64,000 nucleotides of DNA. It comes from Hydractinia symbiolongicarpus (taxonomy: Eukaryota; Cnidaria; Hydrozoa; Anthoathecata; Hydractiniidae). This document shows, one piece after another, positions 20,541-30,895 of this stretch. The DNA is taken from positions 12,877,001 through 12,941,000 of the forward strand of contig NC_079888.1 of NCBI RefSeq assembly GCF_029227915.1. The letters are read 5' to 3'. Made by a program: the position numbers and the translations under genes. Position 1 is the stretch's first letter, and every line of letters starts with the position of its first letter. The notes below the pieces were generated by a model. It ran no database searches. It was not told the DNA's origin and saw only the letters and a list, made by a program, of their open reading frames with translations.

Positions 20541-20654
20541 AAAATTATTCTAGGGCAATTTAGATTGTTTTATAGCATGCCGGGAAAGTCTCCGGAGTTA
20601 TTTAATTGTATTAGGCTAATGCTTATATTTGAAATATTGTTATACCATAAAAAA

Positions 20655-20775
20655 AAAAAAATTGGTCCCAGGTGGTCCCACGCGGTTAAAAAATCATTGA
20701 CGTCACCACCTCGATTCCAAGTTATTTGGCCTCGAAGTTTTAGGTGCATTGCAATGGCTTCGTTAATTTAGTATA
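20655..20775 (+). repeat. MITE 3' end
   Basis: Carries TTGGTCCCAGGTGGTCCCAC, CATTGACGTCACCACCTCG and the end AATGGCTTCGTTAATTTAGT, as in the copies at 45505-46082 and 51632-52200. The neighbouring sequence from 20776 belongs to element B. Confidence 0.65.
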
Positions 20776-21064
20776 AGATACAGAGAATATAAAATGTATG
20801 TTCTACCGCAGTCGCGTGCGCGCAATGCATTGACGTCACAGCAAATCCAGTACCAACCATCATCCTGCGGTATTATACCAGATTGAGCTATGGAATTCAA
20901 AAGGGTAAAGTCCCTATCATACAGCAATGAGTAAGGGGAATTCCCCAATAAATAATGACGTCATTAAAAATCAACGCATGCGCAGTAAAGACTAAACTGC
21001 GTTAGTATTTTTTGAACCGTTATGAAATCTTCCGACAATGTTAAAATTCTATATATTAAAGAGA
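20776..21064 (+). promoter_or_regulatory. Left terminal and upstream region of element B
   Basis: Contains TGACGTCA (20831-20838), the box CAATGAGTAAGGGGAATTCC (20921 onward), TAATGACGTCATTAA and CAACGCATGCGCAG, then an AT-rich run ATATATTAAAGAG before the ATG at 21065. The same boxes in the same spacing style precede polB of element C (38346-38533). Confidence 0.5.
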
Positions 21065-24000
21065 ATGAACACACATACCGTGAAACAATAACGTGATATT
21101 GCAAAAGGTCGTGGACTTACGGGGTATTATAGGATACACAAGGCTGAATTGGTTGCCCTATTGAAGAATATATCACAGAAACCGGTCAGACCTATAACAT
21201 CAGAGGATATGAACGTCTTCGAGAGACAGGAGATGGCCAAGACCCGTCCAACCATCGGGGGTAAAATCAGGGAATGGTATAACTGGGTACTGCCCCCATC
21301 TGAGATGAATGTATTCGAGAAACAGGAACTGTCGAAAAATCGTTCCGTTGTAAGGGATAAAATGAAGGGATGGTATAATTGGCTTGCGGACGCCGTTCCA
21401 AAACCTATAAAAGAAGGGGTCAAGAGAACCTATGTAGCCTTTAAACGTAGGGTGATAGGGTTCTATAACGGGACAACCAACACAAGGCCTACACTCCATG
21501 ATAAGGTGGAAAAAGAGGACAAGGAAGACTATCTATATGAACAGCCGGGGAAAGATTTTACACCTCAAGAATATAAGCATGCCCATAATAGGACGTATCA
21601 AAGTTTTCGCATTCCAGGCATAGGAGGGGCCGACGTTGACGGGTATATAGGGATGGTAAGACCCAACGTGAAAACCTTAGTTGGGGGGCATTTAGAAGAT
21701 ATGAGGTCGGCGAAGGTACGGATATTCCTATGGATTATGTGGAAGAAGAAGAAGACGAATCTGGAGGAGGCCAGCGATGAGAAGTATATTGAGGTAGAGA
21801 AGGTTTTCACCAGCAACATTACGTCAGTCTTCCAGGGTAACGACGTGAATGACGTGCTGGATAGGATGTTTGCCCAGGTTAAAACACATGTTGAAAAGCC
21901 GGCATTGTCCCAGAGCGGCTTTACAATATCTCAAGTCCTACACCTCGATGTAGATTTTCACAAATTGAGGCTAGCAAGGGGTTCATCATATATACAAGCA
22001 CCTAAGTGGATAGACTCCAAGAAGGCCATTATTAACACAAAAAATGATCATAAGGAGTGTTTCAAGTGGGGCATCATCGCCGGCCTACATCATGAGGAGA
22101 TTGAAAAGGGATCCACAAAAAATCAGCAAGCTGAGACCATACGTAAACCAATATAATCGGGAAGGTATAGAGTTCCCTACAAGTATCAAGGATATATCAA
22201 ATTCGAGGATAATAACAAGGAGATTGCGGTGAACGTCCTCTATATAGATGGAAAGAGGATCAACATTTTACGTAGGTCAACGCATACCGGGCGTGGCAAG
22301 CAGGTGAATCTACTGTACATCACCGATGGCAAGAAAAACCACTATACAGCCATCAAAAGTCTCTCACGGCTCCTCAAAAAATACGGCAAAAATGCACTTC
22401 TGCCTGAATTGTTTGCAGGCCTTCCCCACAATTGAATCGAGGGATAAGCACCATGGCTACTGCAAGGACCACGAGGCAGTCAAGATCACAATGCCAACAG
22501 AGGTCGAAAAATGGCTATACTATAGGGATGGCCAACAGCAATTCAAAGTACCCTTTGCTATCTCTGCAGACTTCGAGAGTCTACTGGTCCCGGTAGAGCA
22601 TACAAGAGGCACCAAAAAGCTGAGTAAGCACACACCATCCGACTGGTGTACCTATAGTACCTTTGCTTATGAGGGCGTATCAGATCCCATCAAAAGTATA
22701 CAGGGGAGAGGCTTGTGTAACCCGCTTTGTCAACCACCTAGAGGATGAGGTAAAGAGGCTATATAATACCTACCCGCAGAGGGACATGCTGCCCCTAACA
22801 GAGGTGCAACGAAGGCGTCATGACGAGGCATCGAAATGCCATATATGTTTGAAGCCATTCGATGATAGCAAGAATAACCGCAAAGTTCGGGACCATTGTC
22901 ACTATACAGGGAGGTACAGGGGCGCAGCGCATAACAGCTGCAATTTGAAGTGTAAAATACCCGGCCACATCCCTGTCATCTTCCATAATTTAAGTGGGTA
23001 TGATGCCCACCTGTTTATCCGGGAACTGGGTGAAAAATATAATACCCAGGACATTGGATGCATCGCCGAGAACACAGAGAAATATATAAGCTTCAACGTT
23101 AAAATTAAGGTACCCCTTGGAGGTATGGGGCACGGTGATGGCGAGACATACAAGACCATAGAGATACGGTTCATCGATAGTTGTCGATTCATGGTCTCAA
23201 GCCTGGATAAGTTGGCAGGCAACCTCATTGAAACAAACACCGCAGGTATGAAATGTCAACAGTGTGCAGATACCTGTCTTGAATTCCAGAGCATAGACGC
23301 CAGGTACATGGCAAAGTTTTGGTGTAATAATTGCGACTCGAGTACCACCAAGCAGCTTAACCAGGTAAGGGCAAACGTACCGTCCATGGCAAAGTTCATC
23401 GACAAAGATGATACCTTCAGGCTGATGCTTAGAAAAGGTGTGTACAACTATGAATACATGGATGGATGGCAGCGATTCGAGGAGCTGGAACCACCTCCCA
23501 AGGAGGCATTCTACAGCAAGCTGAATATGAAGGGTATCAGCGACAGGGACTATACCTATGCGAAAGAGGTATGGAATGTCATTACCCCGGAGGGTGATAA
23601 CGTTACCATGGAAGACTATCACGACATCTACCTAACAATAGATGTAATGCTATTGGCCGACGTCTTCGCTGCACTGAAATTTGCAGGTATAAGGTTAGAG
23701 CTTCTCACTGATCCTGACAATCTCCTGATGTTTGAGAAGGGCATAAGAGGAGGTATAACCCAGGCCGTACAACGATATGCGAGAGCAAATAACAAGTACA
23801 TGGGGGACCAGTATAACCGGGATGAGGAGTCTTCCTACCTGCAGTATCTGGATGCAAACAACCTATACGGAAGGGCGATGCGTCAAGATCTACCAACAGA
23901 TGGCTTTAAATGGGTATCGAACGTTGAGGCATTCACCAAAAGGCGGATCGGGAAGCTCGTTGAAGGGAACAAGCATGGGTACATATTAGAGGTAGATATC

Positions 24001-25012
24001 GATTACCCAAAGGAGCTACACGACAAGCATAATGAGCCGCCGTTCCTGCCCGAACGCATGATGGTTCATAGAATAGAGAAACTGATACCAAATTTGGAAC
24101 ACAAGCGTAGATATGTGGTGCATATCAGAGCCCTCCACGAGGCAATAAAACATGGGCGTGAATTTAGAAAGGTGCGTAGGGTGATGCGATTCAACCAGAA
24201 GGCGTGGTTGAAGGGATATATCGATCACAACACGAGGTTGAGAACAAACGCAAAGAACGAGTTTGAGAAGGGTTTTTTACAAGCTGATGAATCTCTCGGT
24301 GTTCGGCAAGACCATGGAGATTATACGCAATCACCGCAATATTCAGCTAGTTACCAATGAGGGCAAGTATACGAAACTTGTAATGAAGCCAAAAGTCAAG
24401 GGCTGGTGTCGGTTCAGCAAAAACCTGGTAGGTATTGAAATGGGCAAGACCAAAGTTAAAATGAATAAGCCGGTGTATATAGGACAGGCCATCCTGGATA
24501 TGTCGAAGTTAGTCATGTACGAGTTTCACTACGGCTATATACAGGACAAATATGGTTCTAAAATACAGCTCTGCTACTTTTACAAGGATATCGCTAACGA
24601 TGTCGAGGCACGCTTTGACACAAGTGCCTATAATCCTGATGATGGAAGGCCCCTTCCTATAGGGAAAAACAAGAAGGTGGTGGGCTTGATGTAGGATGAG
24701 CTGGGTGGTGAAATCCTGACCGAGTTCGTCACCCTAAGGGCAAAACTCTATGCGTACAAGAGCCTCACCAAGGAGGGCGGTGATCGAAAAGTCAAAGACG
24801 TGAAGAGGTGCGTCACTAAAAAATCCATCACTTTGATTACCAGCGATGTCTGGAAGAGGGCGTTGACATCCACAAGAGACAAGTGCTTATTCAAAACAAG
24901 GGTCATAAGAACAAGTTGACACTCAACAGGGCAGATGACAAGCGGATCGTAACCGGACCAGATTACAACGCTTGCCAGGGGCTATTTCCGCCTAGTGTCC
25001 ACAGGGGAATAA
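21065..25012 (+). pseudogene. polB: Family B DNA polymerase with N-terminal SAP motif and embedded endonuclease-VII-like domain (element B)
   Basis: One gene of about 1,300 codons in several frames. A stop replaces codon 9 (TAA at 21089). A SAP-like motif follows (RDIAKGRGLTGYY, AELVALL), then a repeated FERQEMAK/FEKQELSK region, a C2H2-type finger near 22400 (CLQAFPTIESRDKHHGYC) and exonuclease motifs DFES and HNLSGYDAHLF. Between them lies CHICLKPFD with RDHCHYTGRYRGAAHNSCN, the zinc/HNH signature of endonuclease VII. Polymerase motif A is DANNLYGRAM and motif B is NLSVFGKTME. Motif C (YxDTDS) is absent: after QLCY (about 24581) the sequence jumps to FYKDIANDVEARFDTS. A second deletion removes about 30 residues near 23675. 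TAG at 24691 and a later frameshift follow. Not functional. Confidence 0.8.
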
Positions 25013-25013
25013 A

Positions 25014-25576
25014 ATGGAGGCATGCTTACTAATTGCCATACTCCTACCGTATGCTCTGATGGCATTTTGTTTCCTCTGATATAGACGTATAATAAAGATG
25101 TCCGATATCGCACAAGGTTTTGACAATGCCTCTGCAGAATATGAACATGTGGAACCCCCACCCAATAAACGCCAAGTCCTGAAAGAGGCCCTACGCAAAG
25201 GCAAGGGTCACTTACTACCTAAATAATGTACAGAGGGCTCCATTGACAAGGCCCCGATGAGGCGGTAGAAAAGATCCATACCGAATACGTACAACGCGAG
25301 CTCAGGGAAAAGGGATAAAAGACGGCAAAAGCACTGTCTACTCACATGATTGGCCTATATGCCAATATGATTGGGAACTTTGTGGATATCGTCGATGAAC
25401 TGAGAAAGGATATCAAAGAAGACCCGATAATCCGGGACTCCATGACCGATTTAGGAATTCTTGTGTACTGCAACATTGGGAGGTGTTTAGCCCCACTCCT
25501 GGTAGCAGGACACACAGCCCGATATATCAGTACCAAAAAAGAGGATGGGGCGGAGGAGAAGGAGAAAGAGCCCTGA
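25014..25576 (+). pseudogene. Membrane protein 1, element B
   Basis: The ATG at 25014 is one base behind the polymerase stop (GAATAAAATGG). The N-terminal hydrophobic segment is readable but ends in TGA at 25078, and a further stop and frameshift follow (around 25225 and 25260-25320). The end from 25346 (IRDSMTDLGILVYCNIGRCL) is intact to TGA at 25574. It corresponds to 9728-10315 and 43170-43750. Confidence 0.65.
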
Positions 25577-25604
25577 GGACCTACATTGAAATTTATTATA
25601 ACAA

Positions 25605-25955
25605 ATGAGTGAAGAGGATAAACAAGAAGAGAGAGTCATTACAAAACCACCAAAGCATCCGGGAAGGGTTGCGCAGGGGCATAAGTTGGCAGCACTGGTG
25701 AAGAAGAGGAAGGAAGAAATGAAGCAACAAGAGGGTACTGTAGAGCCTGAAGTCAAAGCCTCTTCTGTAAGTTCCACACAGTCGGTTCACATCTATGGAA
25801 TCGGAACGATAGCCGTGCTTGCCATAGGTGTCGGGATTTGGTATAAATTTGGCAGGGGTGGGAATGAATCCAACAAGCCGGTAGCCCATCCGGAGCCTCA
25901 GCAGGGGAAACAAGGCAAAACCCAACCAAATATCGATATTTTCAAAATGCGGTAA
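25605..25955 (+). CDS. Membrane protein 2, element B, intact
   Basis: 116 codons from an ATG behind TTATTATAACAA. A basic N-terminus (QEERVITKPPKHPGRVAQGH) leads to a glutamine/glutamate-rich linker, one transmembrane segment (YGIGTIAVLAIGVGIWYKF) and the conserved tail NIDIFKMR. It is the uninterrupted version of 10350-11082. A type II or tail-anchored topology is likely. Role unknown; conservation in all three elements suggests a structural or entry-related virion protein, which is inference only. Confidence 0.7.
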   Translation: MSEEDKQEERVITKPPKHPGRVAQGHKLAALVKKRKEEMKQQEGTVEPEVKASSVSSTQSVHIYGIGTIAVLAIGVGIWYKFGRGGNESNKPVAHPEPQQGKQGKTQPNIDIFKMR

Positions 25956-25967
25956 TAATAATAACAA

Positions 25968-26222
25968 ATGAGTGCAAGCAACGTAACGTCGAAGGAAAAG
26001 GAAATTTTGGATATGTTGTACAAGACGGTCGTGGACCTTGGTTTCACTTTTGCCTATGCAATGGCAGGTGAGAAATGTTTGGGCATAACAAGGCTCTCTA
26101 CAAAAATGGACACTGAAGACGTCCTCAAAATAGTTGCGTACTTCGCAGCAGGGAGAGCAAGTCGTGAAATGGCCGTATCCAAAGGATGGTTGCCGGCAAG
26201 TATAGTCCCGAAGCCTAAATAG
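25968..26222 (+). CDS. Membrane protein 3, element B, intact
   Basis: 84 codons from an ATG behind AATAATAACAA, 12 bp after the preceding stop. It carries two weak hydrophobic stretches (LGFTFAYAMAGEKCLGI and KIVAYFAAGR). The homologue at 44132-44395 in element C shares CLGI/ALGV, the MD(T/L)E pair and a K(G)W end. Function unknown. Confidence 0.65.
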   Translation: MSASNVTSKEKEILDMLYKTVVDLGFTFAYAMAGEKCLGITRLSTKMDTEDVLKIVAYFAAGRASREMAVSKGWLPASIVPKPK

Positions 26223-26300
26223 AGTGGACAAACATGAGTTATGGAAGGAATCAAGTGCTCGGGACGCATTACTAAATGGATATTAGATGTTGTAGCGTAT

Positions 26301-26346
26301 GTAAACATCTATTACCCCTGCACAAGCAGGGGTAATAGCTGTTTAC
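26301..26346. terminator. Strong 21-bp-arm hairpin in the gap after membrane protein 3
   Basis: GTAAACA-T-CTATTACCCCTGC / GCAGGGGTAATAG-C-TGTTTAC with a 4-nt loop and a single mismatch. It is the strongest hairpin of the element and occupies a 164-bp intergenic gap. The same gap in element C is filled by an HNH-type gene instead. Confidence 0.6.
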
Positions 26347-26386
26347 AACAATACTTTAACGAAACAATGCTTTAACGAAAAGTTGC

Positions 26387-26740
26387 ATGGTTTACCTGGC
26401 CAGGGCTAAGGAAAGGCGGGCTGTAGTAAATAGAGATATCGAAGACGTTGAACACGAGTCGGATCCCATTGCTATTGATGCAGAAATTCAATGTGTTCAA
26501 CAGAATGAGAATTACCTCATCCTGCATGACCTACTCACATACAACATTATACCTCAATATATCGAACTGATTGGGGATAGCCCCGAGAAGGCAAGGCTCG
26601 TTGAAAGGTATCGCAATGCACTGCGGTGTTTGCAGGGTAAATTAATATATACACCACCACCCCTCGAATATAGGCTCGAGGGACCAAGCTCTGCCCTACC
26701 TGCCGGGGGTCCTTGGAAAACAAGCATGGATACGTGTTAA
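26387..26740 (+). CDS. Helical protein upstream of the ATPase; zinc-ribbon N-terminus lost
   Basis: Codons from 26387 give AKERRAVVNRDIEDVEHESD, then ENYLILHDLLTYNIIPQYIE and DSPEKARLVERYRNALRCLQ. Upstream, out of the present ORF, LTKSCMVYLARAKERR aligns with TKSCIECLHKAKKSGR in element C (about 44915-44960). The original protein therefore probably began with a CxxC/CxxC zinc ribbon like that of the HNH-type genes. The last eight codons are out of frame because the ATPase frame starts here, so this may be the N-terminal part of one longer protein or a gene overlapping the next. Function unknown. Confidence 0.5.
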   Translation: MVYLARAKERRAVVNRDIEDVEHESDPIAIDAEIQCVQQNENYLILHDLLTYNIIPQYIELIGDSPEKARLVERYRNALRCLQGKLIYTPPPLEYRLEGPSSALPAGGPWKTSMDTC

Positions 26741-27271
26741 TCTGTTCAGGCTGTGCAGCCCTGTACCCTAACATACATGATACGGCAATTCTGACAGGCC
26801 CAACAAGCTGTAGGAAAAAACAACGTGTACTGAACCTCCTTGAACAGGAATATAAAAAACACTATCACAACATAGTCATTTTGTGTCCAACTATACGGTG
26901 GAATAGTACCTATTTAGAGAGGACATCGCTCTGGCGTGACGAATACGTGTTCCTGATAGACCCTGGAAATGAGCTGTTTGAATGGACATCGCAGCTGTCC
27001 TCATTGTTGGCGGGTGAGGACACGTTGTTTGTTGTTGACGACGTCATAGCCGATGAGGGCCTAGATAAAAAAGGCAGCCCTTGCTTGAATTAGTTATTTC
27101 GGGAAGTTGTTTGCCTAGTACCCCCATGAGAAGAGTGATATGAAAATGATAGACGAGGAAACTAATATGATTACGGACTGGGATCATATTAAGGTCGAAT
27201 TGAAAAAATCTGAGTATACATATCTATTCGTAAGGCTTAAGCATCCCAGGATTTGGAAGATCCTTGAGTGA
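26713..27271 (+). pseudogene. FtsK/HerA-A32-like packaging ATPase, dead
   Basis: The frame from 26713 encodes DTAILTGPTSCRKKQRVLNL, in the position of a Walker A loop. The glycine and serine/threonine around the lysine are replaced, so nucleotide binding is lost. Walker B is recognisable as TLFVVDDV (about 27024-27047). A stop at 27091 and a small deletion remove the following sensor region. The C-terminal end continues in another frame (MKMIDEETNMITDWDHIKVE, ending near 27271). In Polintons this ATPase pumps DNA into the capsid. Element A lacks it entirely. Confidence 0.65.
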
Positions 27272-27304
27272 AATCCTCTGGCCTACGTTGCTTATAAAAG
27301 AAAG

Positions 27305-27990
27305 ATGTCATCGCAACTCGCCCTATTCAACGCAATACTCGCAGGAGCCATTGAAACCCTGTTTGACAAGCAAGATCAACCTCTGTTTAAAAGGGCAGAT
27401 CTTGGACGTTTTCTGGGTATTGCTAATATCAAGTCTAATTTTCAATATTTGATCGAGGAAACCAAAACAAGGCAGGAAATTGTGGGGTTGAAGGACGGGG
27501 GCGATGCCACCGCCACCCTTGGAAGAGGGAAAAATCCGCATGACATCTTCGTTACGCTGGGATGTAGCCTTGACAAAATGGAAGAAAGGGATATTTCCAT
27601 CGCTATGCTCGAGGATGATCTTGATGTCCTTAAGCAAGACAACTCGGAACTACGGCAGAGACATGTACCTCGTCGTCATCAATATGATGCCGTGCTATGT
27701 ATGGTTGGTAAAAACGACCCCCACGAGCATGAAAAAAGGGCATACATGAGCATTATATGATACGATGCCAACGCAAGCAGCTCAGCACGACAATAAACAC
27801 GTTAAAGGCAATGTATCCCGACATGACTGTGAGGAAACCGGAATGCAACGACCCGAATGCCGTACATGCTTGGTGTCGATTCGGGGACGATTGTCTTGGT
27901 ATTGAGAATTGCTACCTCAACCATTTCACGTTGCCTGACGATGATACGCGGGAGCTATTTGAAGGTATGTTTGATATTGATATGTCGTAA
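27305..27990 (+). pseudogene. BRO-N/MSV199-like plus DUF3627-like protein, one frameshift
   Basis: The ATG lies behind TATAAAAGAAAG. The N-terminal domain (LFKRADLGRFLGIANIKSNF and TRQEIVGLKDGG) has the look of BRO-N or MSV199 DNA-binding domains of large DNA viruses. A coiled linker follows (ERDISIAMLEDDLDVLKQDN). The C-terminal part changes frame near 27735 in an A run and continues as YMIRCQRKQLSTTINTLKAM, then PNAVHAWCRFGDD and YNH/LNHF, as in DUF3627. Both domains are typical partners in viral proteins. Assignment is by eye and moderate. Confidence 0.5.
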
Positions 27991-28002
27991 GCAGGCGCTT
28001 AA

Positions 28003-28034
28003 AATTTTCACTACTCTTGTGGGTAGTGAAAATT
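28003..28034. terminator. Hairpin behind the DUF3627-like gene
   Basis: AATTTTCACTAC / GTAGTGAAAATT, perfect 12-bp arms with an 8-nt loop, 13 nt after the stop codon. A C-tract (28064-28082) follows. Confidence 0.55.
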
Positions 28035-28161
28035 ATATGCAAAAGTGAGGCACATCCCATTCCCCCACCCCCCCCCCCCCCCGGTAAGTCGAAAGAAGCC
28101 TCATTTAGTGGGTGGTTCCCAACCAATCATATGGAATATACCTTTTGACCTTTTCAGCTGT

Positions 28162-28826
28162 ATGTTAAAAGGTACTGAAATATCAGAAAAGATGGAAGCC
28201 TATCTACAAAGGAATCAATTTACAATCAACTACAATATACAGGTACCTGTGCTACATTGCTGTATAGAGGCAGGATCAGTGACCGGTTATTGCCCCACCT
28301 GCCTGGAAAATTTTAAATATCGAGATGGGGTATACTACGAAGGTTTTGAATATAAACCCGACGAAGAGCTTTTAAACAGGGTAGCGTCGGGCGAAAAAGC
28401 ATGGGGTACATTTGTAAAAAGCGAGATCGATGATAATCTCGAGGATGATATTGAACGTCTAGGACTCGTCTTGGATCGTTGCGGCTAAAGAGAACAACTA
28501 TGGTGCACTCTGTTACCAGGTCATTAAGGATAGGGATTTGAAGCTATCTGATTTGGCTGATATATCAACAATAGGCAATATACTCATCTTTCCGATACCG
28601 GACAGACGTCTAGTTGATATTAAATTTGGAAAATGAACCCAATGTCATCAAAGGTATCGTCTATGGATTCCCGTTCTATACACTACATCCTTATGATTAT
28701 CTGCGAGATCCAAATGAAGATGGGGATGACGGGGATGAGAATGAGGATGACGAAATAGATTTGGATGACCTAGAGGAACCCGTGAAAGCCTATTACCATT
28801 CTTTGATAACCTCCGGCGGTACCTGA
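28162..28826 (+). pseudogene. Unidentified gene with Cys cluster and acidic tail, frameshifted
   Basis: Starting at MLKGTEISEKMEAYLQRNQF the frame holds a possible zinc cluster (CCIEAGSVTGYCPTC) and continues to a stop at 28486. The next frame carries on (NNYGALCYQVIKDRDLKLSD) to 28636. A third frame from 28614 gives IVYGFPFYTLHPYDYLRDPN and an acidic tail (DEDDEIDLDDLEE-like). These are taken as one gene. It converges on the integrase with a 30-bp overlap. No family recognised. Confidence 0.45.
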
Positions 28827-29921
28827 ACATCCTCCGGTACCTGCATGAGTTCTTCTGACACGAAGCTACTATTAGGACCGTCTTTTAGGTAGTATAAAAT
28901 ACGACTACCCGTCACAATACGATCCAACCTGTAAGTATGTTTGCTGTAAAAGGCATCAGTGGCGCGTCTTTTAGAGTCACCATCCTCCTCTCCGGGTTGT
29001 AGGAGGTACAAGTACAGCCCATTCTCGGGCAGGGGGATCTCTTCGGGATATTGCTGATATTCTTTTAGAGTCACCATCCTCCTCTCCGGGTTTTAGAGTC
29101 ACCATCCTCCTCTCCGGGTTGTAGGAGGTACAAGTACAGCCCATTCTCGGGCAGGGGGATCTCTTCGGGATATTGCTGACCTTTTGGAAGTGGGACATCT
29201 TCGAGCTTGATTGCCTTGTTAGGCTTCATCTCGATCATGGCAGTCTTGGTATTGTTGAGACTTTTTACGATAGTATATAGGTGTTTCACCCAAATGGTAC
29301 TAGCCTCCCCGGACACCAGCTCTTGCGCATCCTGAGGCTTGAATAGCCTTTCCGCAAGGACTTTATTGTAGCTTTCCACGAAGGCCGTGAACGTATGGTG
29401 ATATTTAGTGGTGGCTCGCTTAATCTCAACCCCTTTGCCTTCCTGGTGCTTCGTCACATCCGATTTGAACTCAGAACCATTGTCACACTGAAAAATCTTG
29501 GGGTAGTGTAAGGGTCCTGCTTTGTAAATGTCCTTCAACATATCCGCGACCTCGCTAGCTTTTTTGGTTCTTAGGGGCCTCGCTACCTTATACTTTGAAG
29601 CTACGTCAATCCGCGTCAGGATGTATTTATATGTACTACCGTACAAACGATCATGGGGCATGTATAGTAAATCAAACTGGTGCATCTCATTCGGTTTTGT
29701 GATGGTAAAATGGGGGTAGTCAATACGTTTTGGGCCTCGAATGTGTCTTAGCCACGGGAGTTGCCTACTCAGCCAATGAATTACCTTTTTTTTGGAGAGA
29801 CCACTTTCCTTCGCGAGTAATTTAATAGATTTCCGTCCGACCCAGAGATGTTCTGGCATAAGTAAATTTAGCTTAATTTTTCCGCCTCCTCCCTGGTAAC
29901 GATATGTGATGCTTTTGACAT
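28793..29921 (-). pseudogene. Retroviral-type integrase of element B, near complete but broken
   Basis: The start is the ATG at 29921 behind ATATAATAAAC (MSKASHIVTREEAEKLS, then TAA where element A has CAA, and a one-base loss). The rest is open from 29870. The catalytic triad is visible: D in MHQFDLLYMPHD, D in FQCDNGSEFKSD and E in AFVESYNK, with 35 residues between the last two (D,D35E). A C-terminal SH3-like part (HTYRLDRIVTGSRILYYLKD) is present but separated by a 122-bp tandem duplication. In Polintons this enzyme inserts the element and makes short target duplications. Confidence 0.8.
28969..29176. repeat. 122-bp-period tandem duplication inside the integrase
   Basis: The stretch starting TTTTAGAGTCACCATCCTCC occurs at 28969 and again at 29091, with an extra 28-bp partial copy at 29063. 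The period is not a multiple of three, so the duplication breaks the frame. Confidence 0.75.
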
Positions 29922-29939
29922 GTTTATTATATGTCAAAA
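29913..29939. terminator. Hairpin between the membrane/coiled-coil gene and the integrase
   Basis: TTTTGACAT / ATGTCAAAA with a 9-nt loop, 10 nt behind the minus-strand stop at 29950. One arm contains the integrase start codon. Confidence 0.45.
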
Positions 29940-29949
29940 ACGCACGTTG

Positions 29950-30350
29950 TTACATGTATTTATAGACTACAAAGCCTAGCAGGGATAAGGAGCCAAGTAC
30001 GAACGTGAGTTCACCATCCTGCTGTTGCTTACTGAGTACCTCAAAGTCCTTCAATTGCAATGCTTTTTTTCCGATGCGATGAAGTATTGGTAAATGCTAT
30101 CGTCCAATTCCCTTAGGCTTTCTCCTGCTTTAAGCTGCATCTCTCTTTGCTTTGCAAAAAAATCGAGCTTGGCTTATCTATCCCTGATCCACTGGGCCTG
30201 AGCCGCATTTAACTTTTCTATCGCACGGTCATGCCGTTTTTTCTCCGCCTCGCCACCATGTCCTGATAGCCTAGAAAACAAGAAGTTAGTCCCACTAAAC
30301 GCCAATGCGTTGATTGCCGCGCCTGCCACGATCACGGCTATAGTTGCCAT
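29950..30350 (-). pseudogene. Membrane/coiled-coil protein, element B
   Basis: ATG at 30350 behind AGAATAAAGAGAC. The N-terminus (VIVAGAAINALAFSGTNFLF) and the charged helix match the intact gene 11946-11584. A nonsense codon near 30175 and a frameshift near 30065 break it. The end is GSLSLLGFVVYKYM then TAA at 29950-29952. Position between integrase and capsid side is the same as in element A. Confidence 0.6.
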
Positions 30351-30356
30351 GTCTCT

Positions 30357-30850
30357 TTATTCTGAGACATATCGGTTACCCTTGGCTATATTTTCGCCTG
30401 CCCACATAGGTTGCGTGTTGGTGTAGTGTAGTCTTTTCGCTACCTCGGTAAGCAATGGAGCATCGCCACTTTCCTTATATTTAAGCGGGATTTTATGATC
30501 TATATGCCACTCTCCATGGTTGTCCCAGGTCATACCCTCAGAAAATTGCGCTTCAATATGGGCCTGCAGTGTAGCCATATCACAACCTATATACTCCCGG
30601 GAGTCGAGTTCCTTATTTCCCTTTAGAGCCTTGTAGGTTTGGCTTCTTACACCACCGGCCAGATGCCCAGCAGGATCGCATATGGAGCAATATCGCCTCT
30701 GCTTTTCATGGTGGCAGATACTTCCACCCCCGCAGTCCTTACAACGAGACCTCAACCTTTGATGATGGCATATGCTTCCACCCTTACATTCTTTACATTG
30801 GGATCTCCTTTTTTCATGGGGGCAAATCTCACTCCCCCCACAGTCCTTAC
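30357..30850 (-). CDS. HNH-type endonuclease with Cys-His repeats (3' part)
   Basis: The minus strand encodes several copies of an 18-residue unit (CKDCGGGSICHHEKQRR type), followed by a domain with LDSREYIGCDMATLQAHIEA, the HNH-like core EWHIDHKIPLKYKESG and TNTQPMWAGENIAKGNRY. This order is known from giant-virus and algal-virus HNH proteins. A nuclease role, perhaps homing-like, is inferred. The stop at 30357 overlaps the start box of the next gene. The N-terminal zinc ribbon is missing here and appears in the separate pieces at 30896-31664. The first codons are degraded. Confidence 0.6.
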
Positions 30851-30856
30851 CTTAAA

Positions 30857-30884
30857 TTGTGTTTGCCCCCGGGGACAAACACAA
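30857..30884. terminator. Hairpin between Cys-rich pieces
   Basis: TTGTGTTTGCCCCC / GGGGACAAACACAA, 13 of 14 pairs and no loop. It closely resembles the hairpin behind the capsid gene (31669-31701), including its flank TTCTGTGGARTATT. Confidence 0.5.
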
Positions 30885-30895
30885 ATTGTGATCTA

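Noticed and set aside
28045-28161. Upstream start for the gene at 28162
   Set aside because: The extension runs through a C-tract and gives a proline run; the inner ATG is more likely.
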